Assembly (NCBI RefSeq): GCF_019112545.1
Contig: NW_025064915.1
Span: 175,703-239,702, forward strand
Length of the DNA: 64,000 bases
DNA from: Guyanagaster necrorhizus
Taxonomy: Eukaryota; Basidiomycota; Agaricomycetes; Agaricales; Physalacriaceae
Direction of reading: 5' to 3'
Below, one piece after another: positions 22,082 to 32,616 of the stretch. Both the position numbers and the translations under genes were made by a program. Below the pieces are notes generated by a model, which saw only the letters and a list, made by a program, of their open reading frames with translations, was not told where the DNA came from and ran no database searches. Position 1 is the stretch's first letter; each line of letters opens with the position of its first letter.

Positions 22082-22930
22082 GGCGGCATCCAAGAAGTAC
22101 ACAACGCCTGGGTTGACCACGTCGATCTCCCTAGCGACCTGGATCACGACACGGTATGCTCTTCCCAAGTTCTAATCGATTGCTCATTCATCCACTTAGC
22201 GTTAGTAAGTTCTGTGCCTCCCTCCCTAGGCAAATTCCAACTACTTCTCCTCAGCTACGACGATCTTCTTGATGTCATCCACGATTCCTAATGTATCGCT
22301 GTCACCAACAGTAAGCCGTACAACCACTGGAAAGCTTCCCTTGTCTGCCACTCCGACAGCAACGGGGGACGAAGATGCCGTTCTCAGAGTCACTGTTGCT
22401 CTTAATTGATGGCAGAACCTGAACTCTCGTGATCCTTCCTTCAGTTTTGGTACGAGTGATTTCTGCTTTCCTTTCGCCCACGGCTCATTAATTCTCACAG
22501 GCGAGGGTCACATCTTCAATAACTTACAGTGAGTTGTGCTTATGAGGTTCGAGACACCAGCTCATGATTATTAGCTACGTCGACCTTAACGACGGCATTA
22601 ACGCCCGAGATGAGGCCCAGCTCCTTATCGAAAACAATGTTTTCACAGGTGACTATTCAGTTTCCCAATACTAGCAGTACTCGTGCTCAAGATTTATCAG
22701 GCACTATTACCGATGCTCTCTACTCCACTAATGGAGGTTACGCTCTTATTTCTGGAAATGGTGTGCTAATCTTTCCTTTTCCCACTGCCGTAGTCTATCG
22801 CGCAGACTCTGGCGATGACGGTGAGAACACCACACCAACAGGAACGATCTCTGCTTCAGACCTCGGGTTCTCTTATACGCTCCTTGCCACCAGCAGCAAG
22901 GTTGCATCGTAAGTATGTCCAGTCGAACGC
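22082..22930 (+). pseudogene. Pectate lyase (PL1) pseudogene, 3' half
   Basis: Pieces in order: IQEVHNAWVDHVDLPSDLDHDT, YDDLLDVIHDS, NHWKASLVCHSDSNG, NLNSRDPSFSFGT, GEGHIFNN, NDGINARDEAQLLIENNVF, YSTNGGYALISGN and GTISASDLGFSYTLL. All have direct counterparts in the intact lyase at 29339-30739 (WIDHNDLSSDQDHDKD, HWKASLVGHSDSNG, NLNSRGPSFRFG). A TGA precedes the NLNSR segment and several frame changes are present. It begins close to where the 5' half at 18574-19110 ends, so both may be one gene split by an insertion or rearrangement. Confidence 0.8.
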
Positions 22931-23136
22931 CAGCCAGACTCTTTCATTCCAAAGGTTCACCTCGCAGTAAAAATAGCTTTTAGATTGTCAAACCGCCCGG
23001 AAATAAAAAGGATCTTACCAAGTCAAAAGAAAAAGAAGCATAAATAAATACTAGTAGTAACTACATATATCGATCTCAAACGTGATCTGATCACGATCTG
23101 ATTAAATCCCCTTCTTCCTTCTTTCTTCCAACAAGC

Positions 23137-23622
23137 ATGGGTAAGGAGACAACGTCGATAATGACCGGGAAAAATATTAATTGTTTGCTTTTAGTTAACG
23201 TTACAGGCGAGATTGGAATCTTAATACGTAAGATCCTACTCCTGCAAAATTACATCGATGACACTAAGGTATAGGCGGTTACGTCCAGAGGCCATAAAGG
23301 AGCACGGCTCTCTCAACACCGACGGGAAGAGCAGCGTCTCGTACGGCGTACTCTTCGATAAGACCGCCAACACCCGTACGTCTGGTTTTTTTTGAGCCGG
23401 AGCCAGAAAAAACATCATCCCTCATGATTGTTGCTTTCAAAGTCGAAGCATTGAACGGAACGTTGCGTGCGGCAAAGCGCCAGAAGAAGGTCACTTTCGT
23501 CTCTTAGTCTTTTCTTTCAAAATCCTTACTCTACCGGACCGTTATTCTAGATTGCCTTTGATGGTGAGCTGCTGATGATGCCTAGGGATAAGGATGTACA
23601 AGTTATATTACTAGAGGCGTAG
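23137..23622 (+). CDS. Costars-domain (ABRACL-like) small actin-regulatory protein
   Basis: Costars-family proteins are small cytosolic regulators linked to actin dynamics in other eukaryotes. Five exons join in phase: 23137-23140, 23207-23227, 23289-23375, 23443-23489 and 23551-23622, giving 76 aa, a typical length for the stand-alone family. Recognisable blocks are GSLNTDGKSSVSYGVLFDKT, LEALNGTLRAAKR and FDGELLMMPRDKDVQVILL. The first exon is only ATGG and all introns are 61-67 nt; the fourth has a GTCACT donor. The acceptor at 23288 is needed to keep the frame. The gene is too fragmented to appear as one open frame. Confidence 0.88.
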
Positions 23623-23896
23623 TCGATCTTGTTCCCTAGGGTACCATGAAGCAATGTCTTAAATAACCTACTCAGTAGGACTTAACAGCACCAGAGTATA
23701 ATGAAGATATGCGGCTAATCGCAACAGCGGAGCTAGTGATAAGATTCATTCAGTTCAACTTCAGTTGTCATCGAGCCGATTTGTCGTTTGCGTCATGAGT
23801 AATTGTCTAATTTTATAGCGTAAAAAAGGTATATGGATACAGGTATAATGATGCTCGATGTCCGTACACAAATCAATGCAGTGAGTATATACACCA

Positions 23897-25164
23897 TTAC
23901 CAACCAGCGAAGCCTACAAGCTTACCATCCCAACTCCACCATATCATCTCGTCCTCCTCATTTTTCGCGTCCTTTCCCAGATCCGTACTCGGCTTTTGGC
24001 ATGCTACCCACAGGCCCTCGATCTTGGCCTTTTTCTTGTGAGTCTTCGGCCCATGCCCGGCGGCCCCAAGGAACTGCTCCAGAAAGTTATCCATAGAGGC
24101 CGTAACATTCTGCCGAGGTATCCACGCGGGATGAACAAATCGTCTTGGAGCGCGTATCAGTATATGTGTCTGCGTAGGACCTACAGTGGATCTCGTAAAA
24201 AAAAAAACAGATGTTGTGTGGAGAAGCACTTACTTATCTCAGATGCCAATCCATTTCCATCACAGTCCGCTGACACAAGCGCTCGCGAGAGTAGTCTGTC
24301 GGCAGTCCGAAGTATACGTTGCTCTTCGGCGAAGGCTGATGGTAGCGGTGGCGAAGATGTCCCGTCGTCGTCGTCGCCATCATTGTCTGATTCTGTTTCG
24401 TCCTCATCGTCCACGTCGCTGTCGTCCGAGTCGGAGGGTCCCTCGTCATCGCCACCCTCGTCATCGCTTCTATCGTCATCGCTCTCACTGTTTCCACTTT
24501 CGTCTGCCAGACGTATATCATCCCTTTGGCCCCACACCTTGGCCTCCAAACCATCCACTGCCAACATGACTTTTGACTTTGCAGATCCGATACTGGGCCC
24601 CATCAAGATCGCCATGTACGCCCTGTTTGTATGCATAGTTTTGGACCGTTCTTCTTGTGGCAAAGATCGTGCAAATGCAGTAGATAGCGCCGTGAATGTT
24701 GTTCCTAGATGTGACAGTAGCGTGTCAAAGGAATCCAGTAACTCTGACCGCAATTTCGTAGTGCGGGCATTGGCCTAGCGTCCTGTAAGGGAAAGGCATT
24801 AAACATAAAAGGGGATCGCGCACCTTGTCCGTTATTACTATCCGAGCCAGCTGTGGAACAGGCCTTACAACGGCCATCAGTCACCAAAGATTCGACGAGC
24901 ACCCTCAACTCACAGAGGAACTTGATTTTTGAGGAAAAGGACATGCCCTAGTAGACTGCAGGCCATACTTGCAGCAACAGTATCCGTTATTGAGTCCATA
25001 TCAAGCTGCACTGACGGGATTTTGCTTTCCTCAACCACGGTGTCTTTGCCCCCATCCTCTTCGAATGGTTTCAGCGCTGCCGCAATTGTTATCGGCCGTT
25101 GAGTAGACAGGGGTTCAGGGAATTCAACGTCCAAAGGAGAAAATAACGGCGCAAGTAGGGGCAT
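23897..25164 (-). CDS. Conserved-looking protein with helical N-terminus and acidic Asp/Glu/Ser linker
   Basis: Exons 25164-24914, 24863-24824, 24774-24234 and 24180-23897 join in phase to 371 aa. The N-terminal half is helical and hydrophobic (TVAASMACSLLGHVLFLKNQ, VPLPVPQLARIVITDK, LLDSFDTLLSHLGTTFTALS), followed by AYMAILMGPSIGSAKSKVML. A long acidic run (about 24350-24500) separates this from a C-terminal part with FVHPAWIPRQN and ending IWWSWDGKLVGFAGW. The N-terminal organisation faintly recalls the cyclin-D1-binding-protein (CCNDBP1/GCIP) fold, but that is a guess. Its 3' end faces the Costars gene. Confidence 0.7.
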
Positions 25165-26535
25165 GATAAGAAAACGGGGAGAGCGGGTAGGTCGCAGGTG
25201 GTGGGAGGAGGTGAAGATCCTGAAAAGGAAAAAGGGTTGCGGGTCAATTGAAACTCCGCTACACGTCCTTCACGTGCTTTGCCGGTTCGGCAAAGTCACG
25301 ACAGTCTTGAGTTTACATCAGTCGGCATGCAGTCCATGACTTTCTGGATTCAGCAATCAGCATTTCAAGTATGCCTAAGCCGTTTCCGAATTTGACGAAC
25401 CTAAGAGGTGGGGGTGAGAGAAATCCTTATTTCTCTTGCGAGTGAGATTCCAGAGGCAAGACTCGGGTGTGGGTGGGTGGGTGGCGAATTTTGGCACTGG
25501 CGATGCTGATTGCGAGCTCTTACTCGCATAGTCAGCACCTTATATGCGCTGCCTCGCAAGCTCGGACTGCTCACAACGTTCAGGTTCCTTCCTTCCCGGT
25601 CCCTCCGCTCATTCACCTGATTTTATCTGGTGTTTTGGCATATGATGTGGATATAACGGACGTTTTCGGTATTTTGGTGCCCCGTAATAATGATTATAAT
25701 TCAAGTGTTATCCGGGTCAGGAAGTATTTGACGCTGACGGAGTCTGACCTCCCCCGTCGGTCAGGAAGGGTCGGATAGGCAACTGGTAGGGCAAAGAGTG
25801 CGATAAGAAACAGCCGTAGCTAAGTAAATTGTTCATTCTTTTTGGCTTTCTCCAGTCAAATGGCTTAAACTGAGCACTTATTAGGGTATATTTACGAAGA
25901 AATTTATGAAATAGAGGTGTGCATTCATGCATTAGTATGATAATTGGGTTCAGTCACGGTAAAGCCGGGAAATAGATCGATGGTCGTCCAGTGTCCAATA
26001 TCCATCACTCAGAAAAGGAACAAACAATTCTAGTCGGTAACGGAATGCCAGCTCAACTTTGGCACGTCTTTAGTAAAGGTTCCTTGACCTCCACTGACCT
26101 CGCCTATATTCACGCCAAACGTGACGCAAAAGGTATCGGCGATTTCATCGGGTGGTGGCACTGCCTGAAGATCCCTGGGCCCGCAGCTGATAAAAGGGAA
26201 ACCAAGCGTCGTTGGTCGCCAGGAGTATATGATTTTTGCATCATTCCCTTTGGCCGGTGTGCTGATACCACATTATCTTGGTAAAGAGGGAACGTACCTC
26301 TACGCGTCTTAGCTATATTAAATGTGGTTAAATAAGTCAAATAACTGAAAACGAACTTATCTTGGAACGCGACCTTCGGACAACGCCAGCCGGATATCTG
26401 CCGGTGGGGATATCCGGGCCGGCGAGGAATAAAAACCCCCTCCTTACTTTATCTCTCCCTCCCATGGACCCGTAATCTGTCACTACGTCTCTCTCTTCAT
26501 TTATCGTGCATCCGTTCCTCAGTATCGAAGCTACA
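25165..26535. other. Intergenic region, no gene recognised
   Basis: Contains short frames only, including a 97-codon plus-strand frame at 25991-26284 without known motifs. The left edge is the probable promoter of the acidic-linker gene and the right edge that of the MFS gene. A GTGGGTGGGTGG tract sits near 25466. Confidence 0.5.
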
Positions 26536-28665
26536 ATGCCTACACCAAATCCCACTTCAATTCCAGGGCACTTCAGCCTGCCCCGCATTAGAACGCTATT
26601 GGTCTCATTGCTCGTTGCCCTGGGAGCGGGAACGAATTATGTACGTGTCGTTTGTAACTCGCCCAATAGGAATCTGATAGTTTTCATCAATCCCAGGTCT
26701 ATTCAGGTAAATTCCTTCAAATAGTTGGTAAAACATCCTTATGTCTCGGATCTGCAGCCTACGCCCCCCAAATGGGACACAGACTAAATCTCAGCCATAC
26801 ACAACTAAACCTCATCGCGCTTGGAGGAAATGGTAGTTTTTTCTCTACTCCCTTTGATCCCTGACCCTGGCTTACTCGACTCTCAGTCGGTGTCTACAGT
26901 ACCGGTCCGGTGTGGGGAAAGATAGTCGACGCTCGGGGCCCACGTATCCTGATGGTAGCGTCCTTCGCACTGCTCCTACTGGGATATTCCGGCATTCGAC
27001 TCGTCTACGACGTGGGGTTAAAATATGGCCAGTCCACCATCAGCACTTTTACATTCTGCCTGCTCACCCTATTCGGCTGTATGACCGGCGCGGGTGGGAA
27101 TTCGGCCTTGACTGGAGGTATCAACTCCACAGCAAAATCCTTCCCAGAAAGACTCGTACGTGCCCAATCGGAAATTATTCCTTGACGTTTTCCTCGCTCA
27201 CTCACATTTGCTTTTTTTAAAATTTCCATTTAGCGCGCGTCCACGACGGGAATCGTCTTGTCGGGTTTCGGATTGTCTGCATTCCTGTTTTCCTCGATTG
27301 CTCACTTTGCCTTCCCAGGCGACACGTCTTCTTTCCTGTTGGTTTTATCTCTGGGAACGGCTCTGCCCGAGGTAGTAGGGTACTTTTTCATTCGACCTAT
27401 CCCCTTGCCCGCGTCCGAACAGCGACATGTTCCCGAAGGGAGCGCGGAGGCTATCTCTTACCACGAGAACAGCAGTCAAACACGCTTGTTGGGCAGTGAA
27501 GATACCCAACTTATTTTTGATCAAGCTAGTCCTACTACGCATGCCGTAGATTATAGTCCTGGAGAAACGAGTGCTCTGGAGCTTAGCCCGCCCAGGAGCA
27601 TCTCTCCGCCTCAGATCAATACTTCCAGACATCGCTCCCAGAGTAACGGGAGAAGTCTCAGCCTTGCAGGACGCATTCTTCTGCACGAAAAGTCTCCCAA
27701 CATCTACGGCTGGAAACTGTGGTGCACCTTCGAGTTTTGGCTCATCTTCTCAATCCTCTTACTCCGTAAGCACCTCTCTCACTGCATGGCATTCATCTAA
27801 TCGTTTTACATAGTGAGCGGAACCGGTATTATGTGTATGTAATTATTCTGCTCCAGAGTGAAATGAAAACTGAACGGCTTACCTTTCTAGACATCAACAA
27901 TGTCGGTTCGATGTCTCAAGCACTTTTCGCTCACAATAACCCTACATATGACGAAAATGGCGCTGTTCCGTGGCAAGCTGCTCAGGTTTCCGCCATCAGT
28001 ATCATGAACTGTCTCGGACGAATCATTATAGGTTGGCGCTATGTTGATAACCCTCCCTGCAACGGGACCAACAACTAACTACAAACGCGTAGGACTCCTA
28101 TCCGATTTTGCGAAACACCACTATGAGACGCCCAGGTGTTACAGCCTGATGCTGGTGTCTCTCCTTGTTCTGATTTCGCAGATACTAGCGTCTCAAATTG
28201 ACGACGTGCGCTTCTTGTGGCAGGCGAGCTCCTTACTCGGCCTTGCGTATGGGTCTATATTCGGAACCTACCCCACTCTCTGCATAGAGTTGTTTGGCAT
28301 GCGTATGTGCTTGTTCTAATTTTGCCATCACTACGGACCGCTAAAAGTTTGTGAGATCAGCTCATTTTTCGGAGAACTGGGGATACATATCGTTAGCGCC
28401 TATGGTGGGGGGGAACGTCTTTTCGCTGGCGTTCGGTAAGAATCTGGACGCGCATGGACCGAAGGATGCGAAATTGGGGGAGGTTATGGTTATGAGTGGA
28501 GAGCGGCAGTGTCTAGAAGGGAAGGCGTGTTATGTGGACACGCTTTATCTCACCATCGCTGGTTGTTTCTTGGCGTTCCTCTTGAGTGTGTATGCATGCT
28601 GGAGGGACCGTCAAAAGCATACGTACCACTCGTTAGATTTGGATGATGAGGATGAAGAGGATTGA
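26536..28665 (+). CDS. MFS transporter, nodulin-like / Mch1-like
   Basis: Membrane transporter of the major facilitator superfamily, resembling fungal Mch1-type monocarboxylate-permease homologues; substrate unknown. Nine exons join in phase: 26536-26640, 26697-26706, 26758-26832, 26887-27155, 27234-27765, 27814-27834, 27891-28031, 28093-28302, 28361-28665, giving 555 aa. The first half has TM segments such as RTLLVSLLVALGAGTNYVYS and ILMVASFALLLLGYSGI, with GKIVDARGPR as the MFS loop motif. A hydrophilic Ser-rich loop of about 110 residues separates the halves. The second half includes RIIIGLLSDFAK and ends in an acidic cytosolic tail (DLDDEDEED). Exon 2 is only 10 nt. Confidence 0.9.
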
Positions 28666-29338
28666 AATGATAAACTGTGATATTCTTATATAGACTGTAC
28701 TGTACACATACTTAAATAGAATTGGAACGACTGCCGACTACGACTCTGCCTCTCGCAGTTATCATCTCGTCGAACTCGGTACCCTCTCTCGGAAACGGAA
28801 ATGGTCAAGTGTGTGGTTGCGCCACGTTCCTGTCGTCTTAGTGAAGGAATGGAAGTTCCTGAGTTTACGCGGGAGGTTCTGCAGCATTATGAACTTTTTA
28901 GGATGATGGCGAAGGAATGCTGGGAAAGGTTCATTTCCTGATTTCGCTGTGGTTCAGTCTTATTAGCCCTGTTATTTGAAAAGTTCCCTCGTTGTAATGA
29001 GCTTTCCTTTTCAACCTGGTCTTTTTTTTTTGTGTCCCTTCCTCCGTCTCCCCCAACTCAAGAATAGCATGTAATTGTGTAGGCTTCGTTGTGCGATTCT
29101 GTTATGATTTAGATTTGAATATGGCAGATGTTTTCAGTCTCTTGGTCTTTCTTAAAGAGGTCCGTCCTTATCCTAAGTACCAGCTATTCCTGCTATGACT
29201 ATACCCTAGTGAACCCAGAATAAGGTGGCTTGGGCCAGCAATACCTAACGATGAAAGATAGATAGATATAGTAATGGTCAAGGCCAGCCCGCCAGCCCTG
29301 GGTAGATCCATCACTGGTTTAAAAAAAAACCCTGCCGC
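28666..29338. other. Convergent intergenic region
   Basis: Lies between the 3' ends of the MFS and pectate lyase genes. No coding region seen; a short GATA-type repeat occurs near 29255. Confidence 0.6.
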
Positions 29339-30739
29339 TTAGAAGGACAATGTCTGGCCGGCTTCAGACTGGACAGAAGACGCGACACTGTCAGTGTCAA
29401 TCAAGTCGTAGTCGTAGCCAAGGTCTGAAGCGGATATAGTGCCGGTGTCAGCAGTGTTCTCGGAGTCACCAAAGTCCTGAAGTCAGTGTTCCTGGTCATC
29501 ATAAGTGTTTTTCGGAATTAGTCGGTACTCACGTTGCCGGAAGCGACGGCGTAGCCTTCATCGGTCGAATAGAGAGCCTCGTCAGAGTCTACGGTGAACG
29601 TAAGATGACAAGGCGCGATTGAAAAACCAAAAAAACTCACCGACAAAGACGTTGTTCTCCACCAAGAGCTCCGCACCGTCACGCGTGTTGATGCCATCAT
29701 TCATGCTGCTGTAGTAGTTGTTGAAGATGTGGCCCTCACCTGTTCGGACCCATTAGAAAACACAAAAAAGAAAGTTAAGATGAATATATATATACCGAAG
29801 CGGAATGAGGGACCACGGGAGTTCAGGTTCTCGAAGAAGTTACCAAAGTACGTCACTCGGAGGGCAGCATCTTCGTCTCCGTTGCTGTCAGAATGACCGA
29901 CGAGGGAGGCCTTCCAATGGTCGTGGAGGTAGTTGTTGCTGACGGTGACGCCGTAGCATCCGTGGGTGATGTCCAAGAGACCATCGTAGCTATGCGCAGG
30001 TCAGCTAGACCGCGAACGAGAGCAAACGGACTGCTTACTAGTCCTTGTCATGGTCCTGGTCGCTGGAGAGATCGTTGTGGTCGATCCACACCTGAGAAGC
30101 AGCCTGGACACCGATAGCGTCACCAGCATCGGCCAAAACCTTCTCGATTTTGACATTACGGATGATAACGTTCGAAACATCCTTGACACGAAGGCCGACA
30201 CCGCTGAGAGCTGTAGAGTATGGATTTTAACGCCGTGCATGAGTGAAAATGGGATGAAGAAACATACTGGCACCGGATGCTCCGAGGACGCTCGTGTTCG
30301 AGCCGACAGAGACGGCCTCACTACCGGTAATGGTACCTGCGGCGCACTCCTCAGCCTTTGGGAACACTATATGCACTGACGAACGCACCATCGATGATGA
30401 CGACCTTGGAATCGTCACCTTCTACAGCAGAAACGAGATCGTCGAGGGTAGACACCGTAACAGCAGTAGCGCTTCCACCGCCGGTGGTACTGAAAAGGGA
30501 CGGATCAGAAAGATATGGCACAGTAAACAGACGCGACGAGAACCCCCCACCCGCCGTTCAAGGTACAGTATCCAACAGAGCAGGCCTCAGAAGTGCTGGT
30601 GCGCTTTTTCAGTTGGGGGGCAGCCTAGGAGAGCAGCGGGGATGTGAGTGAGTTTTAATCCCTCACAAAGAGATGATAAATCACGCACGAGAGCGACCTG
30701 GACGGAGAAGAGAGCAAGAACAGAGTATAACCACTTCAT
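29339..30739 (-). CDS. Secreted pectate lyase, polysaccharide lyase family 1
   Basis: Extracellular enzyme cleaving de-esterified pectin by beta-elimination, needing Ca2+. The start MKWLYSVLALFSVQVAL is a signal peptide, followed by a short pro-like stretch and ACSVGYCTLNGG. Core motifs are intact: VWIDHNDLSSDQDHDKDYYD, GLLDITHGCYGVTVSNNYLH, HWKASLVGHSDSNGDED, LRVTYFGNFFENLNSR and GPSFRFG; the Arg in NLNSRGPSFRFG matches the family's catalytic region. The C-terminal part (FEDAL-like YSTDEGYAVASGN, GTISASDLGYDYDL) ends SVQSEAGQTLSF. About nine exons with 46-60 nt introns, all with GT-AG ends and phases that agree. A decayed paralogue lies at 18574-22930. Confidence 0.93.
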
Positions 30740-31501
30740 GATGACGAACGACTGGCGTGGGTGGAGAGAAGGAGAGTTTATGCAAAAGAAAGGTTGGGGG
30801 TAAATGAGGGAAAGGGTTGTTGAGTCGCAAAGCTAGCTCAAGACTGCTCTTTTATACGCTGAGGGGAGGCATGTAGTACCATATCAGCGTTGTCAAGTAG
30901 AAGCCGCCCGGTGTACTAGGCCACGACTTCGAACAGAAAATTACTTTTTGATGAAACAAGATTTATCCGGAGGGACCTTACTGGAGAAATCACTGGACTG
31001 ACATTAGACCTAAAGGCTTGTTTCCTGTTTTTGACAGATTCGGGATCGTCGTTACCTTGGATAGTGTTTACTAGAGCAAGCAGGATGGTAAGATTATCTT
31101 CAGTCATGAGAATTGAAGAACATGGGTGACGGTGCTATTGCAGCACATCATCGTCATCCAGCGGGGCGCCGAGGTTACTTACCATCCTTTCCCGCAGTAT
31201 CAGACTTGGCGAAAGCTTGGCAAACATTGAAGGAAATTAAGCATCGACCAGAACACGAAAGTAGTGACTCGTCGCAACAAGTTTTTTCCGAGAATTTCCA
31301 CTCGGCATCGGGGGTGGAAGAAAAAAATTCCTGGAAGGTTGTTGCTGGGTGGTTGTAGTATACCGGCACACAACGTCCCCAATCAGCAACAGTCCGCCCA
31401 GGAAAGGAAATGAACGCTTTTCCCAGAACGATCGTCCAGACAAACAAGCGACAACTGAAATTTTTCTTCCTGCTTTCGGAACGTCATCTCAAAAAAAAAA
31501 A
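30740..31501. promoter_or_regulatory. Divergent intergenic region between pectate lyase and TSR2
   Basis: About 760 bp separating two divergently transcribed genes, so it must hold both promoters. The pectate lyase leader is close to 30740-30850, with TTTTATACG near 30850 as a possible TATA-like element on the minus-strand side. An A-run (31491-31501) precedes the TSR2 start. No coding region supported. Confidence 0.4.
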
Positions 31502-32074
31502 ATGAACGCGACAAAGGCGCCCCCTCCTCCGACGTCTGTCTTGTTCGCTCGCGGAGTAATCGCACGTCTCCTGATATGGCCGATATTGCGTCTGGCCGTC
31601 CAGGAAAACTGGGGCGGTCCCAATAATTCCGAAAAACGGACCTGGCTGGCGTCTGTCATCGTTGATGCTTTCGAAGAACAATCGCCCCCTCCCGATGACC
31701 AATACGTAGAGGAAATTCTGCTTCAGGTCATGGAAGACGAGTTCGTAACGCAAGTAGAAGACGGAAGCGCTGAGCCGGTTGCTGTGGATATCGTGCAGCT
31801 GTGGGAACAGTGCCACGCTGGTCAAGATGCCTTGGTGCGGAAATTTGAGGAGGCGGCGGAGAAATTGAAGGGGAGGAAAATGGATGTTCCCCAGACTTCT
31901 GGAGACGATGAGGAGGAGTGGGAGGATGATGATGATGATGGCAGTGACGAATCCGGCGAAGAGGAGGAAATGGATGATGAACCCGTGCCACAGTTGCTCA
32001 ACCATCGACGGAAGGAGGAACCTGAGATTGACGAAGATGGATTCACACTTGTGAAAGGGAAATCACGAAGGTAG
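31502..32074 (+). CDS. TSR2: Pre-rRNA-processing protein TSR2
   Basis: Nuclear/cytoplasmic escort chaperone for ribosomal protein eS26 (Rps26) in 40S maturation, by knowledge of the yeast family. Single exon, 190 aa. The conserved WGG region is present (LRLAVQENWGGPNNSEKRTW), followed by the helical body (VEEILLQVMEDEFVTQVEDG, VDIVQLWEQC). A long acidic stretch (EEEWEDDDDDGSDESGEEEE) precedes the characteristic C-terminal EIDEDGFTLVKGKSRR. The frame is open 51 codons further upstream, but MNATKAPPPP directly after an A-rich leader is the natural start. Confidence 0.94.
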   Translation: MNATKAPPPPTSVLFARGVIARLLIWPILRLAVQENWGGPNNSEKRTWLASVIVDAFEEQSPPPDDQYVEEILLQVMEDEFVTQVEDGSAEPVAVDIVQLWEQCHAGQDALVRKFEEAAEKLKGRKMDVPQTSGDDEEEWEDDDDDGSDESGEEEEMDDEPVPQLLNHRRKEEPEIDEDGFTLVKGKSRR

Positions 32075-32616
32075 CCATAATTTTTGGCGAGTATTTCTTT
32101 CCTCTCCGGAACGTAGAGGGTTAACTTTATTATTTTAGGCGGTAATATTTTCGGGTATCTAGGGAGAGGATCTGTGCTGTAAACGACGTGTCCAGTTCTC
32201 CTTGGCAAAGGCTTGCAGAGAGAGACGAAAAGGGTTCACGTGCTTTATTCGCGCGTCTTCTGTTTGCTACGGCCCATGGAGAATTTACTTAAGTTTATTC
32301 ATCTCTGGTTAGTTAGAATTCCAAACACTACTCTTGTTGTGAATGAAAGATGATTTAGTGATATGTGAACAGGCCTCATCTCAGCGCGCTTACGAACAAA
32401 GGATATAAGTAAGGTCTACCGACCTCCTTACTTCGGCTGCCTCTCCTGTGAAACTGTTGCTGCGTTCTTCCGATTTTCTTGACCAGGTTGTCCAAGGATA
32501 TTTCTGTCAGCAGCGCAGAGAATTGTTGCCAAGACGTAGCTAGAACTGGGCCAACGGTTATGAGGCATTCTGGGCATTCATCTAGTATTGGCGTTATGTA
32601 ATATTAATTATCCAGT
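32075..32616. other. Convergent intergenic region
   Basis: 3' flanks of TSR2 and the ABC transporter gene; no coding region recognised. Confidence 0.55.

Noticed and set aside
21744..22116. Thr/Ala-rich and Val/Ala-rich frames on both strands
   Set aside because: Low-complexity shadows of one another; only the Arg/Ser frame was kept, at low confidence.
31349..31501. Upstream Met extension of TSR2
   Set aside because: The extra 51 residues have no family counterpart and end in an A-run that looks like a 5' leader; the Met at 31502 fits the family.
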